Position numbers and translations under genes: made by a program | In this document: positions 1-9,342 of the stretch, piece by piece | Numbering within the stretch: position 1 is the stretch's first letter | Layout of the letters: each line of letters begins with the position of its first letter | Notes under the pieces: model-generated | The model's input: only the letters and a program-made list of their open reading frames with translations | What the model was told of the DNA's origin: nothing | Database searches by the model: none | Assembly (NCBI RefSeq): GCF_000003605.2 | Contig: NW_003145783.1 | Location: 364,018-390,481, forward strand | Reading direction: 5' to 3' | DNA: 26,464 nt | Origin: Saccoglossus kowalevskii | Lineage: Eukaryota; Hemichordata; Enteropneusta; Harrimaniidae

Positions 1-3000
1 CATACCTTAATTAATTAAAGCATCACTTGATGTTCACTGCTTGTAATATTTTAATGAATTAATTGTATTATTTCATTTTAATATCAACACTAGATCTGAA
101 TCACTACCTGAGAAATCATATTTTAAAAGATTTCAACTATGGCTAGACTGACCCCCCCCCCTTACGGGTACAAGTTATAAGTCCTGTCCCAATATGTTTT
201 CAGGTAAGTAAACTGTATACCTTCATTAATTAAAGCATCACTTGATGTTCACTGCTTGTAATTTATTTTAATGAATTAATTTAAATATTTTATTTTAATT
301 TCAACACTAGATCTGAATTACTGCCTCAGAAATCATTTATCGCACAGCTATACAACTGCACCTAGACTACAAGAACTATGGGTACAAATTATAAGTCCTG
401 TCCCAATATGTTTTCAGGTAAGTGAACTGTATACCTTCATTAATTAAAGCATCACTTGATGTTCACTGCTTGTAATATGTTAATGAATTATTTTTAATAT
501 TTTATTTTAATTTCAACACTAGATCTGAATCACTGGCTCAGAAATCATTCATCGCTCAGCTATACAACTGCGCCTAGACTACAATAACTATGGGTGCAAG
601 TTATAAGATCCATCCCAATATGTTTTCAGGTAAGTGAACTGTATACCTTCATTAATTAAAGCATCACATGATGTTCACTGCTTGTAATATTTTAATGAAT
701 TAATTTTAATAGTTTATGTTAATTTCAACACTATAGCTGAATCACTACCTGAGAAATCATATTTTAAAGGATTTCAACTGTGGCTAGACTGAATCCCCTA
801 TGGGTACATGTTATAAGTCCTGTCCCAATATGTTTTCATAAAGTGAACTGTATACCTTCATTAATTAAAGCATCACTTGATGTTCACTGCTTGTAATATT
901 ATAATTTGTAATGAATTACTTTTACTATTTTATTTTAATTTCAACACTAGATCTGAATCACTACCTGAGAAATAATATTTTAAAGGATTTCAACTGCGGC
1001 TAGACTGAATCCCCTATGGGTACATGTTATAAGTCCTTTCCCAATATGTTTTCAGTTAAGTGAACTGTATACCTTAATTAATTAAAGCATCACTTGATGT
1101 TCACTGCTTGTAATATATTTTAATGAATTAATTTTAATATTTTATTTTAATTTCAACACTAGATCTGAATCACTGCCTCAGAAATCATTTATCGCACAGC
1201 TATACAACTGCACCTAGACTACAAGCACTATGGGTACAAGTTATAAGTCCTGTCCCAATATGTTTTCAGGTAAGTGAACTGTATACCTTCATTAATTGAG
1301 CATCACTTGATGTACACTGCTTGTAATATTAGAATTTGTAATGAATTAATTTTAATATTTTATTTGAATTTCAACACTAGATCTGAATCACTACCTGAGA
1401 AATCATATTTTAAAAGATTTCAACCAGGCTAGACTGACCCCCCCCCCCCTACGGGTACAAGCTTTAAGTCCTGTCCCTATATGTATTCAGGTAAGTGAAC
1501 TGTATACCTAAATTAATTAAAGCATCACTTGATGTTCACTGCTTGTAATATACTTTAATGAATTAATTTTAATATTTTATTTTAATTTCAACACTAGATC
1601 TGAATCACTGCCTCAGAAATCATTTATCGCACAGCAATACAACTGCACCTAGACTACAAGAACTTTGGGTACAAGTTATAAGTCCTGTCCGAATGTTTTC
1701 AGGTAAGTGAACTGTATACCTTCATTAATTAAAGCATCACTTGATGTTCACTGCTTGTAATATTTTAATGAATGAATTTTAATATTTTATTTTAATTTCA
1801 ACACTAGAGCTGAATCACTACCTGAGAAATCATATTTTAAAGGATTTCAACTACGGCTAGACTGACACCCCCCTCTAGGTACAAGTTATAAGTCCTGTCC
1901 CAATATGTTTTCAGGTAAGTGAACTGTATACCTAAATTAATTAAAGCATCACTTGATGTTCACTGCTTGTAATATACTTTAATGAATTAATTTTAATATT
2001 TTATTTTAATTTCAACACTAGGATCTGAATCACTACCTGAAGAAATCATATTCTTAAAGGATTTCAACTACGGCTAGACTGAATCCCCCTATGGGTACAT
2101 GTTATAAGTCCTGTCCCAATATGTTTCCATAAAGAGAACTGTATACCTTTATTAATTAAAGCATCACTTGATGTTTACTGATTGTAATATATTTTAATGA
2201 ATTAATTTTAATATTTTATTTTAATTTGAACTCTAGATCTAAATCACTGCCTCAGAAATCATTTATCGCACAGCTATACAACTGCGCCTAGACTTCAAAA
2301 ACTATTGGTACAAGCTATAAGTCCTGTGCCAATTTGTTTTCAGGTAAGTGAACTATATACCTTCATTAATTAAAGCATCACTTGGTATTCACTGCTTGTA
2401 ATATTTTAATGAATAAATCTTAATATTTTATTTTAATTTCAACACTATAGCTGAATCACTACCTGAGAAATCATATTTTAAAGGATTTCAATTGCGGCTA
2501 GACTGACCCCCCTATGGGTTGAAGTTATAAGTCCTGTCCCAATACTTTTTTAGGTAAGTGAACTGTATACCTTCATTAATTAAAGCATCACTTGATGTTC
2601 ACTGCTTGTAATATTTCAATGAATGAATTTTAATATTTTATTTTAATTTCAACACTAAATCTAAATCACTGCCTCAGCAATCATTTATCGCACAGCTATA
2701 CAACTGTGCCTAGACTACAAGAACTATGGGTACATGTTATAAGTCCTGTCCCAATATGTTTTCAGGTAAATGAACTGTTTACCTTCATTAATTAAAGCAT
2801 CACTTGATGTTCACTGCTTGTAATATTTTAATGAATTATTTTTAATATTTTATTTTAATTTCAACACTAGATCTTAATCACTGCCTCAGAAATCATTTAT
2901 CGCACAGTTATACAACTGCGCCTAGACTACAAGAACTATGGGTACAAGTTATAAGTTCCATCCCAATATGTTTTCAGGTAAGTGAACTGTATACCTTCAT

Positions 3001-3705
3001 TAATTAAAGCATCACTTGATGTTCACTGCTTGTAATATTATAATTTGTAATGAATTACTTTTACTATTTTATTTTAATTTCAACACTAGATCTGAATCAC
3101 TACCTGAGAAATAATATTTTAAAGGATTTCAACTGTGGCTAGACAGACCCCCCCCCTATGGGTACAAGTTATAAGTCCTGTCCCAATATGTTTTCAGGTA
3201 AGTGAAATGTATACCTTCATTAATTAAAGCATCACTTGATGTTCACTGCTTGTAATATATTTTAATGAATTAATTTTAATTTGTTATTTTAATTTCAACA
3301 CTAGATCTGAATCACTGCCTCAAAATCATTTATCGCACAGCTATTCAACCACGCCTAGACTACAAGAACTATGGGTACAAGTTATAAGTCCTGTCCCAAT
3401 ATGTTTTCAGGTGAGTGAACTGTATACCTTCATTAATTAAAGCATCACTTGATGTTCACTGCTTGTAATATTTTAGTGAATTAATTTTAATATTTTATTT
3501 GAATTTCAACACTAGATCTGAATCACTACCTGAGAAATCATTTTTTAAAGAATTTCAAATGCGGCTAGACTGACCCCCCCATGGGTACCAGTCCTGACCC
3601 AATATGTTTTCAGGTAAGTGAACTGTATATCTTCATTAATTAAAGCATCACTTGATGTTCACTGCTTGTAATATATTTAATGAATTAATTTTAATATTTT
3701 ATTTT
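1..3705 (+). repeat. Satellite-like tandem array, ~213-bp units, two unit types
   Basis: There are seventeen complete or nearly complete units and one partial unit. Taking the AG|GT junction as the unit end, ends fall at 203, 417, 629, 839, 1055, 1269, 1490, 1702, 1914, 2130, 2343, 2553, 2765, 2977, 3197, 3410 and 3613 (spacing 203-221). All units share blocks such as TTAATTAAAGCATCACTTGATG and TTTCAACACTAGATCTGAATC. A central block of about 70 bases comes in two versions. Type A has CTACCTGAGAAATCATATTT followed by GACTGA and a C-run. Type B has CTGCCTCAGAAATCATTTATC followed by CTAGACTACAAGAACTATGG. The order is A B B A A B A B A A B A B B A B A. No frame of 60 codons or more lies in the array, so it is noncoding. 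It begins left of the window. Strand is given by the splice-like motif. Confidence 0.97.
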
Positions 3706-3717
3706 TTATCTTTTCAG
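3614..3717 (+). other. Last array donor-like site and terminal acceptor-like site
   Basis: The last partial array unit starts with GTAAGTG at 3614. After homology to the array stops (about 3705) there is a pyrimidine-rich stretch ending TCTTTTCAG at 3717, a good match to a 3' splice site. The interval would make a 104-base intron if used. The paralogous place in the second duplication copy, ending near 19650, also reads TCAG followed by TAT, so the acceptor-like end predates the duplication. This is sequence resemblance only; no exon downstream of it is recognised. Confidence 0.3.
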
Positions 3718-4020
3718 TATCTACAATTTGACACCAGATTCAAAGGTTTTGAGGTTTAGTTAAAACTCTGCCATTGTTTAACATTTTTATTTTTTTTATT
3801 ATTTTATTCATTTATCTAACATTATTTGTTCCTGTAGTTATTTATCTCTTATTTTCTATATATTCTTTGATATCTCTTCTTTATTTCTCATTTTTTTCAC
3901 TTATTCTTCCATTACTTCATTTAGTATTTTCTGTTGATTTTAACTCCAAAGACACACCATATATTGAATACAATGAATACAATGTCAATGCATATTTAAC
4001 ATATACATATTAACATATTT
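3714..4020 (+). repeat. Proximal edge of segmental duplication, copy A
   Basis: This stretch aligns by eye with 19648-19920. Shared landmarks are CAGTAT followed by ACCAGATTCAAAG, and later CTTCATTTAGT(A/G)TTTT and the CCAAAGACA/TCAATGACA pair. It is T-rich and contains a spurious open frame of hydrophobic low-complexity residues (3774-4013), which I do not believe. Because it starts with a diverged peptide-like piece ending in a stop, it could also be the 3' end of an old LINE present in both copies. Confidence 0.65.
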
Positions 4021-4059
4021 AAAATTGATAAAATGAATATATATATTTCAGAAACACAA

Positions 4060-4793
4060 GGACAGTGCAAGGTGAACCAAGTGTAGGTTGCCCCTAGGTT
4101 GTCACTAACTATCTGAGAGCGAGGTATGTCATGCTTCAAAAACAATTATTTGTCATTTATTCACCATCTATGCATTGAACGCAGTTATTTTGAAATGGCT
4201 AATCAGTGGCATATCTCTGGGGATTTTTATAATCTGATTTCAATTATCACATACATAATATAATAATAGTCTGTCCCCATAGTTGCCGAGTTTAACAATG
4301 CATGAAAACAATCTCCATTCTACGTAACCGATATGAATCATGTTTTAGGTAACATGTCCTCGTGGAGCTTCACATGACCTCATAACCTACCCATAACAAT
4401 GCTCTGTTTTTGAAGCTGGTGATTACGTTTTTTCCCAACATGCTTAAACAACAAGGATTTGTTCAGTCATGTGTTGGTTGCACATGAAATAATGGGGTTT
4501 GGGTAATAAATTTGTTTTTCTGTTGCAGTTAAATTTCGGTTAACGTTGCACTATTGTCTGAAACTATTGTTTATGGTAGGATTTTTTTGTCTTGAACATA
4601 TTTCGTTGTAAACCTTTTGTTCCTGTTAATTTTTATTAGTTTATCTACACTTTTTTTTTACTTTTATTGAAGGTGCTTCCACATGGACATGTCCAATATT
4701 ACAACAAATATAACAAAATTAGCGTTTATTTCATAATTAACACTATAAATAAACTAAATGCACACCAATATACCAATATTTGTGTTATTCAAG
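4060..4793 (+). other. Remnant of methyltransferase intron 1, copy A
   Basis: This aligns with 21480-22194, the 3' part of intron 1 in copy B. Matching landmarks include TGTCCCCATAGTTGCCG (4273 against 21719) and CTAACCGATATGA-like sequence. It ends in TTGTGTTATTCAAG, a better acceptor than the matching TTATTGAAG of copy B. Exon 1 and the first part of intron 1 have no counterpart here, so roughly 1.5 kb was lost from copy A or never duplicated. Confidence 0.75.
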
Positions 4794-5537
4794 GTAAAGC
4801 TGAAAAACCCATCATAGACACCTTAGAAAAGTATCCGAAGATATGATACACAGCTGTGGACCCACTTTCCGATGAACTTGGAAAAATGGCCAAGGATCAT
4901 GAGAAGAAATGGCGAAATGTCAAGTTTGACTTTCAAGCAAATACTGTTGAACAGTATTTAGATCATTTTGTTATTAATGAAAAATCTTTTCATACACAAT
5001 TTTGTATTTTATCTAAACTATCGTACTGTAAGTTAAACTTTATCAATATTTTAAAACAATGCGACAGGAAGTTTAATTTTCAGCAAATCATCAACATGTA
5101 TTATTGAAATATAATTCACAGTGCTATGGCAACAGTACACGATGGACAGTAGCTGAGTAAGATACTGCGATCGTCTTTGTTATCCAATCTCACATGTAAT
5201 CTGAATGGAAAAAGCTTTTTATGAAGACTGGAGAGTACTGCTCTCATCCAAAGATGCATTTTGTCGGTTCAGAGACCATTAAAAATATGCTGAAGCGTCG
5301 AATTCCTGATATCAACCTAGAAGTTTGGTCAAAGTCACAGAGTGCTTTGATGAGGAATCGGAAGATGGTGCTTACATACTGGAATGGCTATCTCAAGTTC
5401 TTGATTTTACCAATTCCCGCACAACAGAAATAAAGAAAGCATTTATGGAGTGTATTAGAGATGAGTGTTGTAATAAATATGGCGACAGATATATTTTCAG
5501 GGCAGGAGTGGCAAATTTGATTGCATTCAAGCGGTAG
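4794..5537 (+). pseudogene. HNMT-like methyltransferase pseudogene, copy A (exons 2-3 only)
   Basis: This is a broken paralogue of the gene at 20123-23334, of the histamine N-methyltransferase type of SAM-dependent enzyme. Exon 2 homology runs 4794-4960 and includes MAKDHEKKWRNVKFDFQA. Exon 3 homology runs from about 5200 to the TAG at 5535-5537 and includes HFVGSETIKNML and VTECFDEESEDG. Lesions seen: exon 1 absent; an in-frame TGA at 4844-4846 where copy B has CAA; a deletion of about 340 bases removing the rest of exon 2 and part of intron 2 at 4960; loss of the exon 3 acceptor; and a net 16-base deletion near 5320 that shifts frame. Two other differences from copy B in exon 2 are in-frame losses (one codon, three codons), compatible with past selection. 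The last 70 codons (5325-5537) are open and run to a proper stop. It cannot make a working enzyme as written. Confidence 0.88.
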
Positions 5538-5852
5538 TTAATGATTTGAAAAAGGTATGATACGTATGTGTTCATGAATGGTATTTATATTTTTGTTAGA
5601 TATATTAGTTGTGAGCTTCTGTATTTTAGAATCTATTTCGTCGATCAGCCTGTCAGCAGCTTGATACTTTAGACAGTGGCCCTTATTATTGATGTTCCTC
5701 TAAAGTGTGAGTGCACGAAGGTTTTATCTGATGAATTTATGAACTTTTCAGTGATGGTAATACACCTTCTAGTGAGCTTTATAATTGTATCAAATTATAA
5801 CTATCAACACGTGGAAAAAATATCATGATTACAAAGTGTAAAGTTGTTCACC

Positions 5853-5858
5853 AATAAA
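5853..5858 (+). promoter_or_regulatory. Poly(A) signal AATAAA of pseudogene copy A
   Basis: AATAAA lies 316 bases after the pseudogene stop. The matching place in copy B (23695-23704) has two overlapping AATAAA motifs, so the 3' untranslated region and its signal were duplicated together with the coding exons. Confidence 0.55.
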
Positions 5859-6117
5859 GAACTCATTTCTTCTTTAGAACCCGTGTATTATTTATTGCCA
5901 CTGTAGCTGTAAAACTGATTTTGTTGTCGATGTTACTGTGAATGACTGCACTCTCACTGAAACTACACAGTACGAGTTTTGCACCTAGGTAGGGTAGGCA
6001 ATTCCGAGCTTGGCTATTGTAATTGTTATTATTGTAATGTATATTGCCGACTGGTGTGTAATTTATATTACTTATGTTAATGGTTCATGCTTATTGTCTT
6101 ATTAGTTTACGAAAAAT

Positions 6118-6134
6118 TGGCGAGCATGCCAGGA
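6118..6134 (+). other. Primer binding site for tRNA-Arg (Gypsy element)
   Basis: TGGCGAGCATGCCAGGA follows the presumed LTR end by a few bases. It agrees at 15 of 17 positions with the complement of the 3' end of animal tRNA-Arg plus CCA as I remember it. The position, about 330 bases before the gag start, is right for a primer site. The identity of the tRNA rests on memory. Confidence 0.55.
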
Positions 6135-6463
6135 TACGACACGAATTTTATTACATTCTGTTAATCTGCATTCTTTTATATTAATTCTTGAATTGCGTTT
6201 GGTTGCTGTACTAATACATTGTATTGAATTCAATTTGATTATGTACCATAGATATGTATTAGTTCGTGCTATTGTAGATATGTAAGAGGTTAAACAATGT
6301 ATACTGATAATTTGCTTAATATTAAATATATTTAATGGTTGTCCACTTGCATATAATCTGGGTATTGTGTTGATGCTTTCTGACAGTTGTCTAGGTCGTT
6401 AGTGCATTTGAGATTGTCTTTACATAACAAGAATAATACATTGTATCTAACCCATCTTCAATC

Positions 6464-7503
6464 ATGACTTCTAGTGGGTACTTTAACACCGAATATTTTC
6501 TGAAATCTGCAGGTTTATGTGTTAAAGACTTGGAGGCATTGCGTAAGGATGAGTTAAAGGCCATGGGTATTGGTGACACATTGACAGATATGCAATTATG
6601 CGAGTATTAAGTGAACATCTGCGGTTCGTTGGGGAGGAGGAAGAGGAAGAAAAGAAGAAGAAGCAATGTCCTTTGACCGCCGGGCAGCTCTAGCTAAGAT
6701 AGCATGGGAAAGAGAGAGAGATTAGATAGACAAGAACAAAAAAGAGAAATGGAAAGAAACTTTGAGTTGGAAAAAAATGTGACTGCAGGATTTTCACAGG
6801 AATGGTTCTATAGGGTTTGACTTTGGATTAAGCTATGGTGGTGGTAAAGTTCAGGAATTCGATATGGCTCGGGAAATTCAATTGGTACCGAGGTTTCCAG
6901 AGCAGGATACCTATATTTTGTCATTTGAGGAAATAGCCAAACGACTTGCGTGGTCTGAACGTTATTGGACATTGTTGGTGCATGTAGTGTTCACGGTAAA
7001 AGCAAGCAAAGTATGTTCTACCCTTGATGAGGAGCAGTATTCGAATTACGAGTGCGTGGAATCTGCAGTTCAGTCAGCCTATGAATTGTGCCCGAAGCTT
7101 ATAGACAGAGATTTAGGCATTTGCAGCGTACCAGTGGGCAGACATTTGTTGAGTTTGCTATGGCGAAGGAGATGGTATAGCCCCCCACCCCCGGCAGACA
7201 AAGACTTTAGTAGTTTGAGGGAAATAGTGGTGTTGGAGGAATTCAGAGATAGCATTCACCTAGATATTAAAACCCACCTTGATGAGAATCAAGCGAAAGA
7301 TATTAGAAAGGCAGCTGCTGTGGCTGATGATTATGAATTAACCCAAAAGGTAGTACTAAAAGTCAGTCTGTAACATCTAAGACAGCTGAGAAAAAGATAG
7401 CATGGGGAAGACCTATTTGTCACTATTGTATGAAGCCAGGGCATGTGAGGACTGAGTATTTCAAGTTTAATTATGAGAGGCTGGGAAGAAAGCCAGTGAC
7501 ATA
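6464..7503 (+). pseudogene. Gypsy gag polyprotein, decayed
   Basis: The structural polyprotein of a Gypsy element, which packages element RNA in the cytoplasm. An ATG at 6464 opens 48 codons with KDLEALRKDELKAMGI, an amino-terminal motif shared by this gag family, then stops at 6608. The family frame continues in another phase through an acidic then lysine-rich run (EEEEEEKKKK, about 6640-6664). The core lies in 6864-7373, with LVPRFPEQD, EEIAKRLAW, LREIVVLEEF, DIKTHLDE and ADDYELTQK. Between about 7094 and 7176 the family-like reading is in another frame, so two compensating indels keep this frame open by luck. A further one-base shift near 7358 leads to a CCHC zinc knuckle at 7418-7459 (CHYCMKPGH) whose last cysteine is replaced by tyrosine. 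Confidence 0.8.
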
Positions 7504-7619
7504 AGCTAGTCTTAGATATTCTGTTGGGAAAGTAGTAAGGAGTTCAGCCATGCCTAGAAAAGGATGTAGAATTCTTGATGTAAATGTATAAAAACTTTGT
7601 GTTAAAGGGTGAGGTATCC

Positions 7620-7925
7620 CTTGGTAGTAATGTTGGTGATAGTAAGCCTGTAGATATATACAGAGATACTAGTGCAGTACTAGTACTCAGTCATTGATGC
7701 TGCCTGGTGTAGTACGTTAAGATGATGTTACTACAGAAGCCAGTGTACTGGTTCAGGGTATTGGAGGTGGAATATGTTCCCTTGTATGAGGTTGAGTTGC
7801 GGTCTGATTTGAACACTGGGAATGTGACTGTTGGTGTGGTCAAGTCCTTGCCTATAGGAAGGAAGTTGCTTGAAATGAAAACAATTTGTGTGGAAAGTCG
7901 AATAAGTTGGGTTGGAATGTCATGA
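7620..7925 (+). pseudogene. Gypsy aspartic protease remnant
   Basis: This is the retropepsin part of the Gypsy element, which cleaves the polyprotein. A degraded active-site motif RDTSA (Asp-Thr-Ser at 7664-7672, normally Asp-Thr-Gly or Asp-Ser-Gly) is followed by a stop. Downstream, family-like residues appear in alternating frames, ending with VELRSDLNTGNVTVGVVKSL (about 7791-7850), which fits the carboxy-terminal part of the protease region in this gag-protease family. At least two frame changes occur. The recognisable homology stops just before the repeat at 7888. Confidence 0.6.
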
Positions 7926-8287
7926 AGATTTGTAGAATGGCATATTGGTTGGAAAATCGTAAATGTTGGATGAAATTTCAAACAATTTGGCTGAGAAGTA
8001 CAAAGAGTTGACTGAAAAAATATTAGCGGAAAGTCTAGTATGTTGGCTGGAATATAGTTAAAGTTGGTTAATAGTCCTAAACGTTGTATGAAAATTCGAA
8101 AAAGTTTACTTGAAAGTTTTAAAATGCGAAAAGTCTAAACTATGAAGTTGGCTGATATGTCAAATAGATTGGATGAAAAGTTGGCATAATTGTCTGAAAA
8201 GTAGTAAAAGTTGGCTGATTAAAATGGAAAAAAGTTGAATGATTAGACTGGTTTTAAAAAGTCGAAAAGGTTGGACGGAAAATACTA
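7888..8287. repeat. Degenerate minisatellite, ~20-bp GTTGGCTGAAAAGTC-like units
   Basis: Variants of AAAGTTGGCTGAAAAGTCG recur through about 400 bases, for example GTTGGATGAAATTTC, GTTGACTGAAAAAATA, GTTGGCTGATATGTC, TTGGATGAAAAGTTGG and GTTGGACGGAAAATAC. Spacing is roughly 20-45 bases and the units are strongly diverged. It directly follows the Gypsy protease debris and may be an internal or downstream repeat of that element. Confidence 0.6.
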
Positions 8288-9342
8288 ACTAGAAGTAGTC
8301 ACAATAGGTTCGTGTGAATAAATTAACATACATTAGCATATTCAATCGTACGAGTAATGACGGTGTCGTGAATAACTTATCATAAATTATCATAAATTTA
8401 ATATATTTTTCAATCGTGCAAGTAATGACGAAGTCACGAATTAATCAAGACGTCACGCCCGACATGAATTTTATATTTGAACGGTAGAGGGTGCACACAC
8501 ATGCACATACATATGTTAATAAATGTACAGCTTTACCGCATACAAACGAAGTTTTTTAAATAAAAGACGTAAAATTGATGAAATAGTTACATGGATTATA
8601 AATTTATAACGTGGTTAAGTATTTTTTAACGCCACGAAATACAATATAGGTAAGTCAAATTCGATTAAAAATCGTAACTGTTCATTCTATAACGTGCTGT
8701 ATGATTCCAGATAATTGAGAATCCATTTTGATGTGAAGGTAATGATAAATCTCGGAAATAACACACAGGCATATCACGTAGAGTCCCTGCGTATGAACTC
8801 TAGATAAATGCAATGTTCTCAATATCTATCATATGTAAACGTCGTGGAGAATGTATTGGTTCTTTAATCTCTGTTTCATTATCCAAAGTACCGTAACCCA
8901 AACAAATGTGCTGGCTCTAGGAAACGTGATTGGATAATTTGGCAAACTTGTCTGCAGATGAAGTTATCCAATGTTTGTTCTTGTTTCTACAAAGGGAGAA
9001 AAATATGTATTACAGTGAAACGTTACACCCTACATTTAACAGAATATTTACAAAATTCGTACTTGAATTGTTAATTAATTTCATGAATAACGATGTTGAT
9101 CACTGGTGAATTTTAGTTTAACGCAATCAGTTATGATATATATGTCGATAATGTAACTTGATAAACGCTTGTGAGTAAATACGTATTTTGAGAATCACTC
9201 TACGCATTTTTTTACAAGTGACATACCTAACTGCAGAATCGTTTTGTGGAATGGTATATTTTTGCACCCTAAACTGGGATAACAGTAAGCTAACACCACG
9301 TCTTGTGGGATAATAGCAGGGTATCGCAGAGCAATTTATACA
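8288..9342. other. Unassigned sequence inserted in copy A
   Basis: No gene, RNA or known element is recognised. A short imperfect tandem duplication lies at about 8310-8443: TTCAATCGTACGAGTAATGA at 8341 and TTCAATCGTGCAAGTAATGA at 8409, each followed by a (G)TC(G/A)CGAAT-like end. There is no counterpart in copy B, so this belongs to the copy A-specific interval. A search for the missing 3' LTR here by eye was negative. Confidence 0.5.

Larger units (their letters stand above)
5902..7925 (+). mobile_element. Ty3/Gypsy LTR retrotransposon remnant (5' LTR-like part, PBS, gag, protease)
   Basis: Homology to copy B stops near 5897 and resumes near 9343, so this lies in material specific to copy A. 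In order there is an LTR-like stretch starting TGTAGCTG and ending around GTTTACG (5902 to about 6110), a primer binding site (6118-6134), a gag region with a zinc knuckle (6464-7503), and an aspartic protease region (about 7620-7880). Reverse transcriptase, integrase and a 3' LTR are not seen. Every coding part carries frameshifts or stops, so the element is dead. The family resembles the gag-bearing Gypsy elements common in fish and invertebrates. The LTR boundaries are inferred from TG...CA-like ends and position, not from a second LTR. Confidence 0.8.

Noticed and set aside
1-3705. CRISPR-like reading of the tandem array
   Set aside because: Units are long, contiguous and similar over their full length, with no unique spacers; the locus is eukaryotic.
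3774-4013. 79-codon open frame on the plus strand
   Set aside because: It is T-rich low-complexity sequence translating to Phe/Leu/Ile runs, and the homologous stretch in copy B (19700-19920) is not open.
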